This document shows, one piece after another, positions 58,838-64,000 of a DNA stretch of 64,000 nt; the stretch's first letter is position 1, and every line of letters starts with the position of its first letter. The notes below the pieces were generated by a model. It was not told the DNA's origin, ran no database searches, and saw only the letters and a list, made by a program, of their open reading frames with translations. A program made the position numbers and the translations under genes. The stretch comes from Chloroflexota bacterium (GTDB taxonomy: Bacteria; Chloroflexota; Anaerolineae; Anaerolineales; Villigracilaceae): NCBI GenBank assembly GCA_016234485.1, contig JACRBL010000008.1, positions 1-64,000 on the forward strand, read 5' to 3'.

Positions 58838-59874
58838 TTCTGCCTCCCGTTCAACAACAACTTCACAGCCTCCCAGGGCGAAAGACTGCGCTCGTAGACA
58901 TTCTTCAGCGTGGACTCAAACTTCCCGTTCGGGACTTCCGCGCGGAACCGCGCCATCAACGCCTCCCGCAACAACGCCTCCATCTCGGACCCGAGGCGGG
59001 CGCGCTCGCGGGCGGCCCAATCTCCACTGGCGCGTAAATGCTCCGCGTGCTCGGCGATGTGCGCGGCCAATTCGGCGATGCCCTGTCCCTCCACTGCCAC
59101 TGTCCGTTGGATGGGAGGAAGCCACATTTTCCCGGACTCCAATGTCTCTGACATTGGATGCAAAGTCGGAGACTTTGCGCTCCGAGCGAACGCGCCATTT
59201 GTCTCTACGCGTCCATGATGGAGGAAAACATGCCGCGTCGGATGCGCCAACTCCAGCATGGATTTGAGCGCCTTCTCGGTATTCTCCACGCCCGGGCGGT
59301 CGGCCTTGTTGATTACCAACACGTCCGCGATCTCGAGGATGCCCGCCTTAATGGCTTGAATATCGTCGCCGAGACCGGGCGCTTCCACCACCAGCGTAGT
59401 GGAAGCGAGGCGGGCAATGTCCACTTCGCTTTGGCCCGCGCCCACCGTTTCGATCAACGTCACGTCGAAGCCCGCCGCGTCGAAGACCTGCGTCATCGCT
59501 GCGGTGGCCTGGGCCAATCCACCCAGCGAGCCGCGCGTCGCCATCGAGCGGATGAACACGCCCGCGTCGCCCGCCAGGTCGCGCATCCGCACGCGGTCGC
59601 CCAGCACCGCGCCCCCCGTGAACGGGCTGGACGGGTCCACCGCCAAAATCGCCACGCGCTTTCCCTCGCGTCGAAAATGTAAAGCCAGTTGGTTCACGAG
59701 CGACGATTTCCCCGTGCCAGGCGCGCCCGTCACGCCGATGAGATGCGTCTTCCCCGTGTGCGGAAAAAGCTCCGCCAGCGCGGCGCGTCCCTCGGCAGAA
59801 TCATTTTCCACCTGCGTCAGCAAGCGCGCCAACGCGAGACGATCCCCTTGAAGAACGGATTGGGAGAGGGTCAT
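58834..59874 (-). CDS. meaB: methylmalonyl-CoA mutase-associated GTPase MeaB
   Basis: The 346-residue product is a SIMIBI-class G protein protecting and reloading B12-dependent mutases. It has the Walker A GVTGAPGTGKSSL, VAILAVDPSSPFTGGAVLGD, DVTLIETVGAGQSE and NKADRPG. Residues about 231-248 (ARSAKSPTLHPMSETLESG) come from a compound hairpin repeat in frame, just before KMWLPPIQRTVA; the homologous region is normally short. The B12-binding mutase subunit gene lies just upstream. The large mutase subunit is not in this window. Confidence 0.9.
   Translation of the reverse strand: MTLSQSVLQGDRLALARLLTQVENDSAEGRAALAELFPHTGKTHLIGVTGAPGTGKSSLVNQLALHFRREGKRVAILAVDPSSPFTGGAVLGDRVRMRDLAGDAGVFIRSMATRGSLGGLAQATAAMTQVFDAAGFDVTLIETVGAGQSEVDIARLASTTLVVEAPGLGDDIQAIKAGILEIADVLVINKADRPGVENTEKALKSMLELAHPTRHVFLHHGRVETNGAFARSAKSPTLHPMSETLESGKMWLPPIQRTVAVEGQGIAELAAHIAEHAEHLRASGDWAARERARLGSEMEALLREALMARFRAEVPNGKFESTLKNVYERSLSPWEAVKLLLNGRQK
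59132..59184. repeat. compound hairpin (family N, copy 2) inside meaB, in frame
   Basis: Outer CGGACTCC and GCGCTCCG, inner AATGTC-TCT-GACATT and AAAGTC-GGA-GACTTT. It has the same plan as 54716-54779. The insert is a whole number of codons. Confidence 0.88.
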
Positions 59875-59934
59875 AGATCAACCGTTACGAAGTACGAAAT
59901 ACGCAGTAAGTAGTACCTGTTGCGTACTGCGTAT
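59875..59934. repeat. 7-nt word repeat (family K-like)
   Basis: Words TACGAAG and TACGAAA lead into the inverse TGCGTAC and TGCGTAT. It fills the gap between meaB and the B12 subunit gene. Confidence 0.65.
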
Positions 59935-60333
59935 TCATCCCTTCACAGATTCCCGAACTTCCCGAATAATATCTTCCGTCGAAGCGCCGGGGCCGTAGAT
60001 GCCGGTCACGCCCATCTGCTTCAAGGCTGGCACATCCTCATCGGGGACAATGCCGCCGAGAAAAACCTTCACGCGCTCTTGTCCATTTGCCTTGAGCAAT
60101 TCCAAAACGCGGGGGGCCAGCGCCATGTGCGCGCCCGAAAGGATGGAAAGCCCCACCACGTCCACATCCTCCTGCAACGCGGCCTCCGCGATCATTTCGG
60201 GAGTCTGGCGCAAGCCGGTGTAGATCACTTCCATGCCGGCGTCGCGCAGGGCGCGCGCCACCACTTTGGCGCCGCGGTCATGTCCATCCAGGCCAGGCTT
60301 GGCAACCAATACGCGAATTTTCTTTTCTGTCAT
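59935..60333 (-). CDS. methylmalonyl-CoA mutase B12-binding subunit
   Basis: The 132-residue product is the free-standing cobalamin-binding domain: [20 protein letters not shown] holds the D-x-H-x-x-G motif whose His is the lower cobalt ligand. [12 protein letters not shown] and [20 protein letters not shown] complete the fold. It acts with a separate large subunit in many bacteria and archaea. It lies upstream of meaB with a promoter (TATAAT on the minus strand at 60361-60366) and a GGAGG site. Confidence 0.92.
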   Translation of the reverse strand: MTEKKIRVLVAKPGLDGHDRGAKVVARALRDAGMEVIYTGLRQTPEMIAEAALQEDVDVVGLSILSGAHMALAPRVLELLKANGQERVKVFLGGIVPDEDVPALKQMGVTGIYGPGASTEDIIREVRESVKG

Positions 60334-60360
60334 TGTGCCTCCGGGAATGATTTCGACGTC

Positions 60361-60366
60361 ATTATA
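60361..60366 (-). promoter_or_regulatory. -10 box of the B12 subunit gene
   Basis: TATAAT on the minus strand about 27 bases upstream of the ATG, followed by a CCGGAGG ribosome site. Confidence 0.5.
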
Positions 60367-60455
60367 CTATGAGACATTTTGGGGATTTTTACCTACTCGC
60401 AACGACATTGTAATTTTTTGGCGCGCTCCGCGACCCTCTTATAAATGAAGTGTGC

Positions 60456-60461
60456 TATACT
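60456..60461 (+). promoter_or_regulatory. -10 box six bases before the ATG (leaderless start)
   Basis: TATACT, six bases, then the ATG at 60468, the same geometry as at 24364 and 33029. Confidence 0.55.
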
Positions 60462-60467
60462 TTTATC

Positions 60468-60707
60468 ATGTTAGCGACACGACCTCATTGGTCTCAATGG
60501 GCCAATCAATTACGCCGACTCAACCTTCAATTTTTAACCGCCTGGTTTCTCGAGGCGGGCGCGCCTGTCGCCCTGCTTGGAGCCCAGGCGCTTTTTGTAG
60601 CCCGTCCGTTTTTGGGCGCGCAAAGCGAAACGATCGCCCTCATGCTCGAAGACGAGCATGAAGCGCGCGCCTTTGCCGCGTTTTTACGCGAGGAGACACG
60701 CGCATGA
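60468..60707 (+). CDS. small conserved protein, first gene of a four-gene cluster
   Basis: The 79-residue product begins MLATRPHWSQWANQLRRLNL and carries a hydrophobic stretch (FLEAGAPVALLGAQALFVAR) followed by an acidic segment (LMLEDEHEARAFAAFL). No family recognised. It overlaps the next gene by four bases. Promoter spacing supports this start. Confidence 0.65.
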   Translation: MLATRPHWSQWANQLRRLNLQFLTAWFLEAGAPVALLGAQALFVARPFLGAQSETIALMLEDEHEARAFAAFLREETRA

Positions 60708-61444
60708 ATCAGATCGTTGCCCTGGCGCTGGTTTTGTTCGCGGCCCTGCTTTTGCTCGCGTTGACCCTCCGCAAGCGCAAATCCCCCGCGGTATTTCGCG
60801 AGATCGCGGCTTTCGCGCGATTGCGTCGGGCCGCGGGCTTGGCCGTCGAGGACGGATCCCGCCTCCACGTCTCGATTGGACGCGGGTCCCTGCTTTCGCC
60901 GCGCGGCGCGGCCTCCCTGTCCGCGCTGGCGTTATTGCGTCAGATCGGCGAGCAGACCTCCACCAGCGACCGTCCGCCCGTTGTCACCAGCGGCGACCCG
61001 GCCGTAGCCGCGCTCTCGCAGGATACGTTGCAGGCCGCCTACCAGTCCGCGGGCGTGACGGAACTCTTCCAACCCAACAGCGGAAGATTGGCCGGCCTCA
61101 CGCCGTTTTCCTACGCGGCCAGCGCGATGGACGTGGCCCGCCAGGATTACGTTTCCACCAACGTGCTGGTCGGCGACTTCGGCCCCGAAGTGGGCCTGCT
61201 GACCGAGGCCTCGGAACGCGAGAGCGCCACGATCATCGCCGCCGCCACCGACTCCGCCGCGCAGGCCATTTTGTTCGCGTCTGCCGCGGAACCGTTGGTG
61301 GGCGAGGAGCTCTTTGCCGCCCCGGCCTACGTGGGCGCTGACCCCGCGCACCGCGCCAGCTTGCAAGCGCAAGATGTGATGCGCTGGTTGTTGATTCTTG
61401 GCCTGTTCGTCATGGCCGCTTTAAAAATGGCGGGGTTGCCATGA
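60704..61444 (+). CDS. DUF6754-like membrane protein
   Basis: The 246-residue product has one N-terminal helix (about 4-22) and one C-terminal helix (about 222-243), with a domain between them: VEDGSRLHVSIGRGSLLSPR, PVVTSGDPAVAALSQDTLQA and FGPEVGLLTEASERESATII. I associate this pattern with DUF6754 of Chloroflexota (from memory). Overlaps both neighbours by four bases, so it is tightly coupled. Confidence 0.7.
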   Translation: MNQIVALALVLFAALLLLALTLRKRKSPAVFREIAAFARLRRAAGLAVEDGSRLHVSIGRGSLLSPRGAASLSALALLRQIGEQTSTSDRPPVVTSGDPAVAALSQDTLQAAYQSAGVTELFQPNSGRLAGLTPFSYAASAMDVARQDYVSTNVLVGDFGPEVGLLTEASERESATIIAAATDSAAQAILFASAAEPLVGEELFAAPAYVGADPAHRASLQAQDVMRWLLILGLFVMAALKMAGLP

Positions 61445-62067
61445 AAGGGAAACTCGTCGCCACGGTCATCGCCATTTCGGTGGGGCTTTTCATTCTGGTC
61501 GGAACGCTTTTGCCGTTCCCCATCCTCGTCCCCATGCGCTTGGAATTACTGCGCTGGGCGGTCATCATTTCCAGCGCGGCGGTGATGGTGGGTATCGCAA
61601 ATTTAATCAGCGTCCACTTTCAAAAGGTGCGCCGCCGCGAGAAAAATTCCATTTACAGCGCCGTCCTGATTCTTTCCATGAGTTTCACGCTGGCGCTGGG
61701 CGTTGTCTTCGGTCCGAACGGCGAGTGGACGCAGGCGCTCTTTGAAGGCATCATCTTCCCCGTCGAAGCATCGCTCATGGCCCTGCTGGCGGTCACGCTC
61801 ATTTACGCCAGCGTCCGCCTCCTGCGCCGCCGCGCCGACCTCATGTCCATCGTCTTTGTCGTGACGGCCGCGTTGACGATCTTCGCCTCCATCTCCCTGC
61901 CCTTCTTCGGCGAGATTCCGTTGCTGGGTGACGTAATCGGCCCGTGGCTGACCTCTACCCTCGCGGCGGGCGGCGCGCGTGGACTTTTGCTGGGCGTGGC
62001 CCTGGGCGCGTTAACCACGGGCTTGCGCGCCCTCTTCGCCTTTGACCGTCCGTTCGGGGGGAAATAA
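61441..62067 (+). CDS. conserved membrane protein
   Basis: The 208-residue product has five or six membrane helices (about 7-29, 36-58, 71-90, 100-123, 130-150, 170-195) with a basic loop KVRRREKN after the second. No motif recognised. It starts inside the DUF6754-like gene and ends one base before the zinc-ribbon gene; the cluster probably makes one complex. Confidence 0.7.
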   Translation: MKGKLVATVIAISVGLFILVGTLLPFPILVPMRLELLRWAVIISSAAVMVGIANLISVHFQKVRRREKNSIYSAVLILSMSFTLALGVVFGPNGEWTQALFEGIIFPVEASLMALLAVTLIYASVRLLRRRADLMSIVFVVTAALTIFASISLPFFGEIPLLGDVIGPWLTSTLAAGGARGLLLGVALGALTTGLRALFAFDRPFGGK

Positions 62068-62068
62068 C

Positions 62069-64000
62069 ATGGCTGACCTTCTCTGTCCACATTGCGGAAT
62101 GCCCAACGCCTCCGAGCAAAGCGTCTGCTCGTTCTGCCTTAAACCCTTATCGGGCAAGGGCGCTGAAGTGTTCCGCCCGGGCGATGCGCCCACCAAGAAA
62201 AGCACCGCCGAGTTGGAACCTGTCCTGCCCGAGTGGTTGCGCGACGCGCGCGAAAAAGCCCGCCACGCCGACGCGGAAAAGACCGCCGAAGACGCGCAGG
62301 CCGCCGCCGAACGCCCCACCCCGAAAAAAGAAGAACCGCCCGATTTCCTGGCGGGTCTCGCCTCGGTGGGCGGCGACGATCAGACCGATGAAATCCCCGA
62401 TTGGATGAGGAGCCCGCCGCCCGTTTCGGCCCCCTCCATCGAAAAAGAAAAGACATTCCCCCGCCGCCAGGAAATTCGTTGGGAAGGCGATGGCGTCACC
62501 GACGAGTTGGGCGGCCTGCCAACCACGCCCGCGTCCGCCGCGCCCGAACAAGACGCCCCCCTTCTCCCGTGGATGCAAGGCTCCGACGCGGCTTCAACAG
62601 AAAATGAAGAAGTCTCGAATTGGCTGAGCAAGGCCGCTCCGCAAGAGGAGGCGCGCCCCATCTCGCCGTTTGCGATGGGTTCGTTCAAACCGCCCTCCAC
62701 CGGCGAGTTGACTGATTGGCTCGACAATGCCTCCTCCGATGCGAACATCACGCCCGCCGCCAAAGACGGGGCCATGGACGACTGGCTGGCAAACCTGCCG
62801 CGCGGCGAAGCTCCGGCCCCTTCTGAAGAATCCAACGAACCGTTCGATGGCGCGATGGGCCTGCCCGCTTGGATGCAACGCGAGGAACCCGCCGCCCAGC
62901 CCAAAGAGGAAGCCTCCGCGCCCGATTGGATGACGCGCGAAGTCCCCTTCGCGGAACCGAAACCCGAATTAGATCTGCCCGCCTGGGTTGGGCCGTTTGG
63001 CGAGAGCGCCGAACCAAAAAGCGAACCTGCCACGCCGGAGTGGCTTCCGCATACGCCCTTTTCTGAATCGAATGAAGAATCGGAAATGCCATCGTGGATG
63101 GCAAAAAGCGAGTCGCCCGCGCCCGATTGGATGACGCGCGAAGTTCCCTTCGCGGAATCCGAAGCAAAGAGCGAAGCGGAAGCGCCATCGTGGATGAGCG
63201 CGTTCGCCCCATCCGCCGAGCCGGCCGAGGAGACGGGCGAAGCCGCTCCGACACAATCGTTTGAACTTACCGGCGAATCAGACCTGCCCTCCTGGTTGGG
63301 GTCTTTGGAGACTACCGAACCCGCGCAGGGAAGCATCGAACCGCCGCCTGCCGATTGGCCGCCCGCCGATGCTAAATCCGAATCGCCCGATTGGATGGAT
63401 ATCTTCCGCGACGGCGCGTCGGCCGCCGAAACGCCGCCCAGCCCAGAGGTCCCGCGCGCCGCGGCCTTTGTCTCCACTAGCGCCGACGCGCCGCAAACCG
63501 GTCAGGCCGACGATCTGTTCGCGTCGGAAATGCCCGATTGGCTTTCCAACATTGCGCCCGCGGAATCGAAACCCGCCGAAGCAAAAGAACCCACGCAGGA
63601 AAACATTGCCCCGGCCGAGTTGCCCTCGTGGGTGCAGGCCATGCGCCCCGTGGAAACCGCCCTGCCGAGCGAACCCGCCGTCACCGTGGAAGGCCCGCTC
63701 GAAGACCGCGGCCCACTGGCGGGATTGCGCGGCGTGTTGCCGTTGGCGAGCATCATTCAGCCCGGCAAGCCCAAGCCGCAATCCATCCGCATGCAAGCGG
63801 ACGAGTCGCAACAAGCCAGCGCGGCCCTGCTCGAGCAAATGCTTTCTGCCGAGAGCGAGGCCAAACCCCTGCGCGGCGAAGGGACGCTGGCCTCTCAGCG
63901 CGCGTTGCGTTGGGCAATTGCGGCCATTCTCTTTTTGATCGTCACCCTCTCATTGATGACCGGTTTGCAAACTGCGCCCCTGCCCAGTTCCCTGCCCGCC
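62069..64000 (+). CDS. zinc-ribbon protein with repeated Trp motif (partial)
   Basis: The frame is open to the right edge (644 codons seen). It begins with a zinc ribbon (C6PHC9 ... C20SFC23). A long acidic, Pro/Ala rich region follows, in which a motif of the form P-x-W-[MLV] or similar appears about 17 times, from LPEWLRD near residue 50 through PDWM at W112 to LPSWVQAM at W521. One unit, APDWMTREVPFAE, occurs twice. A hydrophobic helix near residues 614-634 (ALRWAIAAILFLIVTLSLMT) is followed by an unfinished outside part. Function unknown; repeated short motifs suggest multivalent binding to one partner. Confidence 0.8.
   Translation, partial: MADLLCPHCGMPNASEQSVCSFCLKPLSGKGAEVFRPGDAPTKKSTAELEPVLPEWLRDAREKARHADAEKTAEDAQAAAERPTPKKEEPPDFLAGLASVGGDDQTDEIPDWMRSPPPVSAPSIEKEKTFPRRQEIRWEGDGVTDELGGLPTTPASAAPEQDAPLLPWMQGSDAASTENEEVSNWLSKAAPQEEARPISPFAMGSFKPPSTGELTDWLDNASSDANITPAAKDGAMDDWLANLPRGEAPAPSEESNEPFDGAMGLPAWMQREEPAAQPKEEASAPDWMTREVPFAEPKPELDLPAWVGPFGESAEPKSEPATPEWLPHTPFSESNEESEMPSWMAKSESPAPDWMTREVPFAESEAKSEAEAPSWMSAFAPSAEPAEETGEAAPTQSFELTGESDLPSWLGSLETTEPAQGSIEPPPADWPPADAKSESPDWMDIFRDGASAAETPPSPEVPRAAAFVSTSADAPQTGQADDLFASEMPDWLSNIAPAESKPAEAKEPTQENIAPAELPSWVQAMRPVETALPSEPAVTVEGPLEDRGPLAGLRGVLPLASIIQPGKPKPQSIRMQADESQQASAALLEQMLSAESEAKPLRGEGTLASQRALRWAIAAILFLIVTLSLMTGLQTAPLPSSLPA

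Noticed and set aside
62380-63477. 365-codon minus-strand frame opposite the Trp-motif protein gene
   Set aside because: Its Ser/Gly rich repeats are the mirror of the repeated motif DNA on the plus strand.
1-64000. tRNA or rRNA genes
   Set aside because: I looked for typical T-arm sequences and conserved rRNA segments on both strands and saw none; a covariance search would be needed to exclude them fully.

Overview
The window reads as a piece of a bacterial chromosome from the Anaerolineae (phylum Chloroflexota), very likely Anaerolineales. The reasons are the overall gene style (several L,D-transpeptidases with Thr-Pro rich linkers, extracytoplasmic proteins with similar linkers, PKN-type kinase, F420-type luciferase-like enzyme, Chloroflexi-type conserved proteins of unknown function), the moderately high GC content, and an exceptional density of short dispersed repeats. 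No rRNA, tRNA, CRISPR array, transposase or phage gene was recognised. About 70 genes are listed; most are intact and ordinary.

Layout. 1-5150: a lipoprotein, a flavin reductase-like protein, then an amidase and three YkuD-type L,D-transpeptidases, and a Flp-type pilin. 5178-11663: NUDIX, MiaB, isocitrate dehydrogenase, a membrane Ser/Thr kinase, a cupredoxin lipoprotein, FKBP isomerase. 11770-18350: respiratory block, with a leftward Rieske / cytochrome b6 / subunit IV-dihaem cytochrome c operon and a rightward sdhC-sdhD-sdhA-sdhB operon. 18466-25892: C39-like peptidase, a probably decayed SPFH gene, a second NUDIX, a PucC-like MFS carrier followed by a MerR-like regulator and an overlapping 45-residue membrane protein, membrane proteins and holA. 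25936-36703: an AT-rich DUF6557/MORN-like gene, B3/B4 protein, a fourth L,D-transpeptidase, small accessory genes, MFS, proC, ABC-F ATPase, AT-rich HNH-like gene. 37037-48726: two DsbA-like proteins, LLM oxidoreductase, acetyltransferase, two large unknown proteins, a diguanylate cyclase, a dimethylargininase-like enzyme. 48937-53508: vsr-dcm-methyltransferase operon divergent from cysH, then elp3 broken by a palindrome. 53655-60333: paired half-size chromate transporters, universal stress protein, mutM, prs, meaB and a B12-binding mutase subunit. 60468-64000: a four-gene cluster of unknown function ending in a partial zinc-ribbon protein with a repeated Trp motif.

How the genes work together. 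Icd, succinate dehydrogenase and the bc-type complex form a TCA/respiratory set, and the cupredoxin could be an electron carrier near it. The amidase, four transpeptidases and the kinase point to cell envelope remodelling. MeaB plus the B12 subunit belong to methylmalonyl-CoA mutase, whose large subunit is not here.

The most striking feature is the repeat content. At least a dozen families of 30-120 bp elements lie between genes, inside operons, nested within one another, and in at least five genes in frame inside the coding sequence (miaB, the ABC-F gene twice, a methyltransferase, meaB, and elp3, where the element brings a stop codon). Many families are built from 7-, 8- or 9-nt words repeated with variations. 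A second theme is a set of promoters whose -10 box ends 6-7 nt before the ATG, suggesting leaderless mRNAs, including one back-to-back divergent pair.
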